Origin: Streptomyces sp. NBC_01446
GTDB taxonomy: Bacteria; Actinomycetota; Actinomycetes; Streptomycetales; Streptomycetaceae
NCBI RefSeq assembly: GCF_026340095.1
Contig: NZ_JAPEPO010000003.1
Location: 124,001 to 188,000 of the forward strand
DNA: 64,000 bases
Reading direction: 5' to 3'
Shown here in pieces: positions 56,537-64,000 of the stretch; positions within the stretch are counted from its first letter, which is position 1; every line of letters starts with the position of its first letter. A program made the position numbers and the translations under genes. Below the pieces are notes generated by a model that was given only the letters and a program-made list of their open reading frames with translations, was not told the origin of the DNA and did no database searches.

Positions 56537-58996
56537 ATGACGAACACCGACCACACGCCACTCGCCGAGCCGGTGAGCCCCCGAGGAATACCCGATGCGG
56601 CAATAGCCATGCTCGATGCGGAGGGGACGGTGGTCGGGTGGACGCATGCCGCCCGGCAGCTGGTCGGGTACACGGCCCGGGAGGTGGTAGGCCGGTTCGC
56701 CGCACACGTGCTGCCGCCTCCCGAGGAGGCCCTGAGGGCTGCGTCGCACGCCGAGCAGTGTCGTGCCCAGGGTGGCTGGTCCGGCACCGTGGCGGTCCGC
56801 CACCGCGTCGGCCACACGCTCAAAATGACTCTGCGGCTCTCGTTGCTTTGGGGACAGGACGCCAGCACCCAGTGGCTGGTATCCGTGACCGACATCGGCA
56901 CCCTGTCCTCGGAGGCGACCAACGGACCGGTGCGGGAGTCGCTCCTCGCCCGCGCACCAATCGGCATCCTCGTTCATGACCTGCAACTGCACTGCACCTT
57001 GGTGAACGACGTCATGGAGCACCACGTTGGCGTTCCTCGTGACCGATGGTTCGGACGCCACCTGAAAGATCTGTTCCCCGGCTTCGAGGCCGAAGCACTC
57101 GAGGCAGTGATGCAGCAGGTGCTGGAGAGCGGCACCACCAAGGTCCACGAGTACCGGGCGTGGCCACCGGCGGGCAGTGGCCGGGCGCACGTGTTCTCGG
57201 CCTCGTTCTTCTGCCTCCAGGACGCCGACGGCGAGACACTGGCGGTGTGCTCCCTGAGCGTGGATGTCACCGGCAATCGGCGGGCGCGTGAGCGCCTTGC
57301 CATCCTCAGCGAAGCCAGCACGCGCATCGGCAGCACCCTCGACGTCGTGCAGACCGGGCAGGAACTGGCCGCCCTCGCCGTGCCCCTGCTGGCCGACCAC
57401 GCCCTCGTCGACCTGGTGGAGTCGGTTCCGTTCGGGGTGGAGCCCTCGGGGCGGATCGGCACGACGAGCGGCCGCCTCCCTCTGCTGCGCCGTGCCGGCC
57501 TGGCCACCATCGACCCAGATGTCCCGGAGTTGCCGTGGGTGCGCGAAGAGGTGGTCCACGTCCACCCCGCCTCGTCCTTCGCCAACGCCCTGCGCACGGG
57601 CGGCGCTCACCTGGAAGCGGTGCTGGACACCGCTGGCCCATGGGTCGACCACGACCCGGTGCGGGCGCAGAAGGTCCGTGACACCGGGGTCCACTCTTTG
57701 ATGGTCGTCCCCATCCGTGCGCGGCGCTGCGTGCTGGGACTGGCGCTGTTCTTCCGCTCCGAGGAGCAGACGCCGTTCCAGGAGGATGATCTGCTCCTCG
57801 CCGAGGAGCTCGTCACCCGCGCCGCGCTCTGCCTGGACAACGCTCTCCGGTACGCTCACGAACGCACCACGGCCCTCACGCTCCAACGCGACCTGCTCCC
57901 CCACCATGTGCGAGGCGGCGCCGCCGTCGAGGTGGCCACGCGCTACGTGCCGGCTGACATGGACCACGGCGTGGGGGGCGACTGGTTCGACGTCATCAAA
58001 CTGTCCGGCGCCCGGGTGGCCCTCGTCGTCGGCGATGTGGTCGGACACGGCATCAACGCTGCGGCGACCATGGGCAGGCTGCGCACCGCCGTCCGCACGC
58101 TCGCGGACATGGAATTGCCTCCCCACGAACTGCTGACGCACCTAGATGACACGGTCCGGCGCCTGAACGAGGAAGACGCCGACGCTCCCGACCAGGACCC
58201 CGCGGTGGTGGGCGCCACCTGTGTGTATGCCGTCTACGACCCGGTCACCCGGCAGTGCACGATGGCGCGGGCCGGACATCCCCCGCCCGCGATCATCGAC
58301 CCGCAGGGTCATGTCATTTTCCCCGACATGCCCGCCGGGGCCCCGCTCGGCCTCGGCCTCGGCCTAGTCCCCTTCGAGTCCGTGGAACTAGAACTGCCCG
58401 AGGGAACTCTGCTCGCGCTCTACACCGACGGTCTGGTCGAGTCCCGCGACGACGACATCGACGTGGGCCTGGATCGTCTGGGCGTCGCCCTGGCCAGGAC
58501 CGGTCCGTCCCTGGAAGACCTGTGCTCTCAGGTGATCGAGGCCTTGCCGTCCCAGGCCCCGGCCGACGATGTCACCTTGCTCCTTGCGCGGACTCACGGA
58601 CTCGAACCGGCCCAGGTCGCTTCCTGGGAACTGCCGAACGAGCCGGCCGCCGTCCGCATCGCCCGGCAGGCAGCTGTTCATCAGCTCAGCGAATGGGGGC
58701 TTGAGTATCTGGTAAGCACCGTGGAACTGATCGTCAGTGAACTGGTCACCAACGCCATCCGCTACGGCGGCGGGCCGATCTTCCTACAGCTCATCCAGCA
58801 CCAAGTCCTGACTTGCGAAGTCTCCGACAGCAACACCAGCCACCCACGCCCCCGTCATCCCCACAGCATCGACGAGAACGGCCGCGGTCTTTTCCTCGTC
58901 GCGCAGCTGTCCCGCAGGTGGGGCTCCCGCTCCGCCACGGACGGCAAGGTCGTCTGGGCCGAACAAGACCTGCGCTCCAAAGCCGTTGTGGTGTGA
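56537..58996 (+). CDS. PAS/GAF/SpoIIE phosphatase/HATPase signalling protein
   Basis: An 819-residue regulator. Two N-terminal PAS domains (AMLDAEGTVVGWTHAARQLV; ILVHDLQLHCTLVNDVMEHH), a GAF domain (about 265-440), a SpoIIE/PP2C phosphatase with GGDWFDV (about 481), VVGDVVGHGINAAATMGRLR and LYTDGLVESRDDDID (about 628), then a HATPase with ELIVSELVTNAIRYG (about 730) and GRGLFLVAQLSRRWG. It is probably a switch that dephosphorylates an anti-anti-sigma factor in response to a small ligand or redox signal sensed by PAS/GAF. No heme or flavin motif can be fixed. It is paralogous to 42812 and 59196. Confidence 0.93.
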   Translation: MTNTDHTPLAEPVSPRGIPDAAIAMLDAEGTVVGWTHAARQLVGYTAREVVGRFAAHVLPPPEEALRAASHAEQCRAQGGWSGTVAVRHRVGHTLKMTLRLSLLWGQDASTQWLVSVTDIGTLSSEATNGPVRESLLARAPIGILVHDLQLHCTLVNDVMEHHVGVPRDRWFGRHLKDLFPGFEAEALEAVMQQVLESGTTKVHEYRAWPPAGSGRAHVFSASFFCLQDADGETLAVCSLSVDVTGNRRARERLAILSEASTRIGSTLDVVQTGQELAALAVPLLADHALVDLVESVPFGVEPSGRIGTTSGRLPLLRRAGLATIDPDVPELPWVREEVVHVHPASSFANALRTGGAHLEAVLDTAGPWVDHDPVRAQKVRDTGVHSLMVVPIRARRCVLGLALFFRSEEQTPFQEDDLLLAEELVTRAALCLDNALRYAHERTTALTLQRDLLPHHVRGGAAVEVATRYVPADMDHGVGGDWFDVIKLSGARVALVVGDVVGHGINAAATMGRLRTAVRTLADMELPPHELLTHLDDTVRRLNEEDADAPDQDPAVVGATCVYAVYDPVTRQCTMARAGHPPPAIIDPQGHVIFPDMPAGAPLGLGLGLVPFESVELELPEGTLLALYTDGLVESRDDDIDVGLDRLGVALARTGPSLEDLCSQVIEALPSQAPADDVTLLLARTHGLEPAQVASWELPNEPAAVRIARQAAVHQLSEWGLEYLVSTVELIVSELVTNAIRYGGGPIFLQLIQHQVLTCEVSDSNTSHPRPRHPHSIDENGRGLFLVAQLSRRWGSRSATDGKVVWAEQDLRSKAVVV

Positions 58997-59195
58997 CGCG
59001 CTGCCGACCAGGCGGCCGACGGCGCCGCCACAGCGGGCCGATCTCTCGAGCCCCAGGCTCTCGGAAAGAAGGCCAGAGATGAATACAGAGAGTGTCAAGA
59101 ACGCATACTCGGCAGGCGTCTCCGGTTCCGGTCCCAGCGGCAGGTAGTACGCCTGCGACGGTCCGGCAGCCGCCGTCCTCGACAATCGAGGCGCG

Positions 59196-61487
59196 GTGCT
59201 GCGGTGGACCAAGGCAGCAGAGGACCTGACGGGGTTCCGCGCCGAAGAGGTCTGTGGCCGCCCCGCGCAGGAACTGGTGGCCGACCTCCCGGACGACCTG
59301 CGCGACACCACGGAGATGCCGACGTCCGGCCGGGTACGGCTGTGGCACCAGTGCGGCGACACCGTCGATGTCACCTTCCGGACCACAAAAGTGGGCTCGG
59401 CGGAGGTCCTCGTCCTGGCCGCTCCTACACACCGCGTCACCCACCACGAGCAGGGCGCAGCGCTCCTGCGTGCACTGTCCGCACAGAACCGGATCACGAT
59501 CGCTGTGCACGACACGGATCTCACCACCGTGCAAACGAACGCCACGCCGGGCACTCTCGACGGCCGTCCAGTACAGCCCGGCGCTCGGCTGAGCGACGTA
59601 CTGTGCGCCAAGGACGCCGAGAACCTCGAGGCAGTACTGCGCCAGGTACTCGAGACAGGTGCCCCAGTGATCCGCAAGAACCAGCAAGTGAGCTGGCGGC
59701 ACGATCCGGCGCGGCAGCACGCGCTGTCGCTGTCCGCCTTCCGTCTGGAGGACGCGCGAGGACGCCCAACGGGGGTCGCAGCCCTCTACATCGACAACGC
59801 CGACCAGATGCGTGCCCGCCGTCATTTGGATCTCGCCCGCGAGGTGGCCGAGCGAGTAGGAGGATCCCTGGATGTCGTGCGCACTGCGCAGGACCTTGCG
59901 GACGTTCTCGCACCTGCGTTCGCGGATCTCGCCGCAGTCGACCTTGCGCACCCCGTTTTCAACGGGGAAGAACCCTCGAAGCAGCTGGGCGGTGGAGACA
60001 TGGGCAACGCGGCCCTTGCGCCGACCACCGCAGTGTGGCCGGCCGACATCAAACGCGGCGACCCCGTCCCGCCCCTTCCCGACCACCCCCTCCTGCGCAG
60101 CTTCCGACACGGCGACACAGTCGTCTTCGGCCGCGACGACTACATCGCCTTGGTCAGCGACCCGCAGCTGGTCGAGTATCTCGTCCCGAAGGACGCCCAT
60201 TCGGTGATGGTGGCACCGTTGCATGCCCGCGGGCTCACGCTCGGCGCCATATCGGCCTGGCGATGCGGCCGATCCGACCCCTTCACCGAGGACGAGGCGG
60301 ACCTCATGAGACAGATCGCCTCACGGGGTGCGCTCGCCATCGACAACGCCCGCCGTTACACGCGCGAGCACCGGGCGGCCGTAGTGCTGCAGCAGCGCCT
60401 CCTTCCCCCGGCCACGACCGACAGTCCTGCAGCCGAGACCGCCGGCGTCTACCTGCCCGCAGGCGGCGGAGCCGAAATCAGCGGCGACTGGTACGACGCC
60501 ATCGCTCTGCCCTCTCTCCGGCTGGCACTTGTCGCCGGAGACGTCGTCGGCCACGGCATGCCCGCAAGCGCCACCATGGGCCGCCTGCGCGCCGCCATCC
60601 AGACGCTCGCGGACCTGGAACTCGAACCGGACGAGCTGCTCACCCGGCTCGCGGACCTGGTCCAGCGCCTCGCGGCCGAAGCCCCAGCCGGCGACCACGA
60701 CATCATCGGCGGCACATGCCTGTACGCGGTCTACGACCCGGTCACCCAACGATGTGCCATAGCCAGTGCCGGGCACCCGCCACCCGTCCTGGTCCGGCCC
60801 GACGGGACCGCCGAAGCAGTCGCGATCTCCCCGGGGCCACCGCTCGCCGTCTGCGGCATGCCGTACGAGACCACCGTGATCCACCTCGAGCCGGGCAGCG
60901 TGCTCGCCCTCTACACCGACGGGCTGGTCGAACACCGCGACCGCGACATCGACCAAGGCCTGCGGCGCCTGACAGATGCCCTCGCCGTGTCATGCCGTCC
61001 GGATCGCGCGCTGGACGAAACCGGCCGGGCTCTCCTCGCCGACCTGACAGACCAAGCGCCGCGCGACGACGCGACTCTGCTCCTGGCCCGCACCCGCGCC
61101 ATCCCAGCGGCGGACACCGCTCACTGGGAGATCCTGGCCGATCCGGCCGCCGCCTCCAAGGCTCGAGAGTGGATAACCCGCCAACTCACCATGTGGGGCC
61201 TGGACGACCTCCTCTTCACCACCCAACTCATCGTCAGCGAACTGGTGACCACCGCCATCCGCTATGGCCGTCCTCCGATGGACCTCCGTCTGATTCGCCA
61301 TGACGCCCTCGTATGCGAGGTCACCGACTCCAGCAGCACCCAACCCCGCCTGCGGCGTGCCCGCACAACCGACGAGGGAGGACCCGGCCTGTTCCTCGTC
61401 GCTCAACTCGGCGGACGATGGGGCTGCCGCCATGGCCAGAACGGAAAGACAATCTGGTCCGAGCAAGTCATCCAGGATTCCCCCTGA
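59196..61487 (+). CDS. PAS/GAF/SpoIIE phosphatase/HATPase protein, amber codon near the start
   Basis: From GTG 59196 it gives 763 residues: PAS, a second PAS-like domain, GAF (about 210-400), phosphatase with SGDWYDA (about 432), VAGDVVGHGMPASATMGRLR and LYTDGLVEHRDRDID (about 573), HATPase with LIVSELVTTAIRYG (about 679). The same frame is open upstream from ATG 59079, with an in-frame TAG at 59145-59147; the residues between (ACDGPAAAVLDNRGAV) belong to the first PAS strand. The natural start was therefore probably ATG 59079 and the gene carries a nonsense mutation; translation from GTG 59196 would lose the first PAS strand. Confidence 0.85.
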   Translation: MLRWTKAAEDLTGFRAEEVCGRPAQELVADLPDDLRDTTEMPTSGRVRLWHQCGDTVDVTFRTTKVGSAEVLVLAAPTHRVTHHEQGAALLRALSAQNRITIAVHDTDLTTVQTNATPGTLDGRPVQPGARLSDVLCAKDAENLEAVLRQVLETGAPVIRKNQQVSWRHDPARQHALSLSAFRLEDARGRPTGVAALYIDNADQMRARRHLDLAREVAERVGGSLDVVRTAQDLADVLAPAFADLAAVDLAHPVFNGEEPSKQLGGGDMGNAALAPTTAVWPADIKRGDPVPPLPDHPLLRSFRHGDTVVFGRDDYIALVSDPQLVEYLVPKDAHSVMVAPLHARGLTLGAISAWRCGRSDPFTEDEADLMRQIASRGALAIDNARRYTREHRAAVVLQQRLLPPATTDSPAAETAGVYLPAGGGAEISGDWYDAIALPSLRLALVAGDVVGHGMPASATMGRLRAAIQTLADLELEPDELLTRLADLVQRLAAEAPAGDHDIIGGTCLYAVYDPVTQRCAIASAGHPPPVLVRPDGTAEAVAISPGPPLAVCGMPYETTVIHLEPGSVLALYTDGLVEHRDRDIDQGLRRLTDALAVSCRPDRALDETGRALLADLTDQAPRDDATLLLARTRAIPAADTAHWEILADPAAASKAREWITRQLTMWGLDDLLFTTQLIVSELVTTAIRYGRPPMDLRLIRHDALVCEVTDSSSTQPRLRRARTTDEGGPGLFLVAQLGGRWGCRHGQNGKTIWSEQVIQDSP

Positions 61488-61655
61488 AGCTACCGCTCAC
61501 CGAGTGGGTCGAGGCAGAGTCACCCACAGCTGTGATGTCTCTCGACCCGGTGTGCCATGACAGCAGCTACCCGAGGCGGGAGCCTGCGAGCAGGAGCAGA
61601 CCCCCACCTCGTGGCCACGGCGCGGCTCGGATCGATGGAGTCGCAGCGACCGGGA

Positions 61656-62309
61656 TCAGGTGCCATCACCGAAGCCGGGCTTGGCATTGATCACGGAAGA
61701 GACGTCCATGACCACGTCACTCGCACGTTTCTCCGGCACCCCGGCAGCGATCAGGGTGGCGATGACGAGAGGGACGACATCATCATCCAGTACCCCGTCA
61801 TTAACGCTCTCCAGCAAGGCGACCGTCAGCGCTTCCAGTCCGGCGCTGAGCGCCACGGGCGGCAGGCGGGAATGGAAAACTCCGTCCCGCTGTCCCCTCT
61901 CCAAAATGTCCGTCGCCGCGTCTCGGATCGGAGCCAGGATCCCCGTTACGCGTTCGGCTCCCAAGTGCCTGCGAGCCAGCGCCAAGAGCATCCGGTACCT
62001 GTCTCCCACAGGCCACATCGCAAGGAACAGCCGCGCCAGAGCCCGCTCAGCCGGCTCATCCAGCCCCACCGCGTCCTCCGCCGCCTCCTGCAGCGCTGCG
62101 GACGCCTCGTCGGCGAGCGCGACCAGCAGGGCTTCCCGCCCGGGAAAATGCCCAAAGAGCGTGCGCCGCACGACACCGGCGGCTCGCGCGAGCTCCTCCA
62201 TCGTGATGTTCGGGTTCCGGCCGAGCTCCTGGCGGGCCGTGTCCAGGATGCGCGCCCGGTTGGACCGTGCGTTGCGGCGCTGAGGCGCGCGGGCCACGGG
62301 CTTGCTCAC
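61656..62309 (-). CDS. TetR-family regulator
   Basis: A 217-residue TetR. N-terminal HTH: NARSNRARILDTARQELGRN, then MEELARAAGVVRRTLFGHFPGREALLVAL; RRTLFGHF is the recognition helix. The effector domain includes LGLDEPAERALARLFL-like helices (GLDEPAERALARLFLAMWPV) and ends GFGDGT. Convergent with the phosphatase gene at 59196, 168 bp apart. Upstream of its start (62310-62501) there is no gene; the target is unknown, possibly only itself. Confidence 0.9.
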   Translation of the reverse strand: MSKPVARAPQRRNARSNRARILDTARQELGRNPNITMEELARAAGVVRRTLFGHFPGREALLVALADEASAALQEAAEDAVGLDEPAERALARLFLAMWPVGDRYRMLLALARRHLGAERVTGILAPIRDAATDILERGQRDGVFHSRLPPVALSAGLEALTVALLESVNDGVLDDDVVPLVIATLIAAGVPEKRASDVVMDVSSVINAKPGFGDGT

Positions 62310-62501
62310 GACAACCTCGGTAGATCTGTATCGCAGGATGGTGGTGCAAAGGCCAATCGGTACGGCCTATTTTGGCAGAAGCGGGAATCGCCTGCTCTAT
62401 CGGCCCGTCGCTGTGCGCCAATCTCGCCAGCAGCCGCCGCACGTAAAGTCCCCATGGACATGCTGGCCATCTGCCAATGCCCTCGAATCGTGGGGACCTT
62501 C

Positions 62502-63235
62502 CTATGCAGCCAACTTCTTGCTGAGGTCGGCCCAGTAGTCGTGCTCGTATCCGATCGGGCTCTTGAAGCCACACACGCTGTGTATCCGTCGAGCGCTGTA
62601 GAAGTCGGTGATCCAGGTCGCGATCCGTATCCGGGCCGCTGCACGGGTGACAAAGGTGTGCCGGTGGACGTACTCGACCTTCAGGACGCTGTTGAACGCC
62701 TCGCTGACGGCGTTGTCGAAGCAGGAACCACGCCCGGCGCAACTTCCGCCAGGCGTATTCGCTGCCGCGGTCGGTGTGGAAAATGACGCCGCGCACGTCG
62801 CCGCCGCGGGTTGTCGCGGCCATGTGCAGAGCGGCGACGACCAGTTCGGCATCGTGGCGGGTGCCCATCGCATAGCCGAGCAGGCGGCGGGAGAACAGGT
62901 CGATGACCGTGGCCAAGTACAGCTTGCCCTCACCGGTATCGATCTCTGTCATGTCCCCGCACCAGACCAGGTCGGGCGCCTCGGCGGTGAAGTCCCGCCG
63001 CACGAAGTCCGGAGCGGCCGGCCATTTGCCTGGCCGGGTCAGCCCCCGCCTTCTGCGTACCTTCCGCGCGACCAGGCCGAACCCGGACATGATCTTCGCG
63101 ATGGTGTTCACCGAGACTCGCCAGCCCTGCCTCACCAGCCTGATCCAGATCTTCGGCGAGCCGTGGGTGCCCATGCCGCAGCGCGCGCCCATGGCCGCGT
63201 AGAGCGAGTCGCCGTCCGCCATGGGGCGCCCTATC
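62502..63235 (-). pseudogene. IS3-family OrfB (DDE) remnant
   Basis: Readable blocks: GSPKIWIRLVRQGWRVSVNT, APDLVWCGDMTEIDTGEGKL (first Asp), YLATVIDLFSRRLLGYAM, VIFHTDRGSEY (second Asp). After a deletion or frameshift near 62735 the end follows in another frame as CFDNAVSEAFNSVLKVEY (Glu), RRIHSVCGFKSPIGYEHDYW. About ten residues after GSEY are missing. The N-terminus is also truncated near 63235, and OrfA is absent. Confidence 0.85.
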
Positions 63236-63343
63236 GCCGGGGCGGGCGCATGGCTTGCGGTCACAAGACAGCCACACTGCCACCACGCTGCCTCCACGCG
63301 ACGCATGATGCCCCCTCAGCACCCGACCGTCCTTGGGGGGACC

Positions 63344-63628
63344 ATGCGCATCCGCGGAGCCGTCATCGCCGGCCTACTCGCACTCACCGTCGGCCTCACA
63401 GGCTGTGGCAAGTCCGAAGCCGAGCAGCAAGCCGACTTTCAGAAGGCGCTCAGCTCGTCAGCGACCAAGACCAACCGGCCCGAGGCATGCAAGAGCCTCC
63501 GCCAGGAGGACTACGACACCCTCCTCACAGCCTGGGTCTTGAAGCACGCCATCGACGACATGCCCAAGAAGGATCAGGACACCCTCGACTACTACGACGA
63601 CGGCGAGATCAACGGCAGCGTTGGTTAA
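63344..63628 (+). CDS. small lipoprotein
   Basis: A 94-residue predicted lipoprotein: a short basic start (MRIRG), a hydrophobic helix and the lipobox LTGC at residues 18-21, so Cys21 would be lipidated and the protein anchored outside the membrane. The mature part is hydrophilic (KALSSSATKTNRPEACKSLR, DDMPKKDQDTLDYYDDGEIN). After the stop, the other two frames carry similar low-complexity coding-like sequence (DVQAAVTEHAKDEG; EADEKAKAKADSGEQ, stop 63759), so the ancestral protein may have been longer and frameshifted. ATG 63344 follows GGGGGG. Function unknown. Confidence 0.65.
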   Translation: MRIRGAVIAGLLALTVGLTGCGKSEAEQQADFQKALSSSATKTNRPEACKSLRQEDYDTLLTAWVLKHAIDDMPKKDQDTLDYYDDGEINGSVG

Positions 63629-64000
63629 CAAGGGGGGCGGTCGTGACCTGCCCGCGATGTCCAGGCCGCGGTCACCGAACACGCGAAGGACGAGGGCGCA
63701 GGCACGAGATTGAAGCCGACGAAAAGGCCAAGGCGAAGGCAGACTCGGGCGAGCAGTGACGACGTCCGCACCCCACGGCCGCGTTGCGGCGTGGCAGGCT
63801 GTGAGTCATTCCCGGCGCGACGGCGTGTAGAACCCTGCATCGTGCATGAACAACCGGTCTGTGGCCCGGCCCTCTCCCGTCCGCCAGCCGTGGCACGATA
63901 ACGAGCGGTTCCCCGGAACCCGCCGCCGTCGGTCTTCCGGGACTTGTCAGCGTCCTTGGGTTCGAAGGAGATGGTTCCGCCCCCAGGGACTGTGAACGTT
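63629..64000 (-). other. edge region; possible 3' end of a minus-strand gene
   Basis: A minus frame is open from the right edge (64000) for the rest of the window and begins FTVPGGGTISFEPKDADKSR, then TDGGGFRGTARYRATAG, which looks like the end of a secreted or structural protein. The later part loses coding character. Because the gene would start outside the window it cannot be judged. Confidence 0.25.

Overview
The window looks like accessory DNA of a high-GC actinomycete, almost certainly Streptomyces. The basis is very high G+C with GTG/ATG starts, two SsgA-like (sporulation) proteins, several multidomain SpoIIE-type phosphatases, PaaX/MarR/TetR regulators, and a dense population of insertion sequences and gene remnants of the kind found in chromosome arms or linear plasmids. 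No rRNA, tRNA or CRISPR array was seen.

Layout. 0-1 kb: a broken IS30 transposase abutting a NUDIX remnant. 1-5 kb: MFS exporter, secreted alpha/beta hydrolase and PaaX-type regulator, all on the minus strand; the last two have look-alike promoters. 5-9.4 kb: MarR regulator divergent from a four-gene catabolic operon (SDR dehydrogenase, amidohydrolase, acyl-CoA ligase, MaoC hydratase) that appears to start from a leaderless promoter. 9.4-12.7 kb: an IS607-like element (intact tnpB, broken tnpA) and debris. 12.7-18.4 kb: SNF2 helicase/SWIM protein pair and an Uma2/XRE pair. 18.6-29.2 kb: an IS graveyard. It holds an IS605 element inside an IS630 remnant, and a three-level nest (ISAs1 inside IS21 inside an HTH/TnpB element inside a SpoIIE-like phosphatase gene). 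All the host junctions except that of the IS21 copy can be rejoined in frame from the sequence. 29.7-35.2 kb: hypothetical genes, a frameshifted ribA, an MFS exporter, and remnants of an alcohol dehydrogenase, an NADH dehydrogenase and a nickel transporter.

35.3-42.6 kb is a meta-cleavage type aromatic operon (extradiol dioxygenase, FAH-family hydrolase, flavin monooxygenase, acetoacetate-CoA ligase, nitroreductase) with a divergent TetR. 42.8-45 kb: a SpoIIE-type phosphatase. 45.3-50.6 kb: a self-sufficient CYP102-type P450-reductase fusion with an alcohol dehydrogenase and a divergent TetR. 51.3-52.6 kb: NIPSNAP protein, SsgA-like protein and a secreted protein made of two tandem copies of one module. 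52.9-55.7 kb: a complete class I P450 system (ferredoxin, ferredoxin reductase, P450). 55.8-62.3 kb: a TetR remnant, two more SpoIIE-type phosphatases (one with an in-frame amber codon) and a TetR. The right edge has an IS3 remnant and a small lipoprotein.

The most interesting signal is a 15-bp palindrome, consensus CCRTACGNCGTATGG usually followed by GAA. It occurs eight times in four pairs, always outside intact genes: near 34.05 kb, twice between the CYP102 gene and its TetR, and upstream of the ferredoxin/P450 genes and the duplicated secreted protein. It suggests a TetR-controlled regulon linking both P450 systems and the novel secreted protein.
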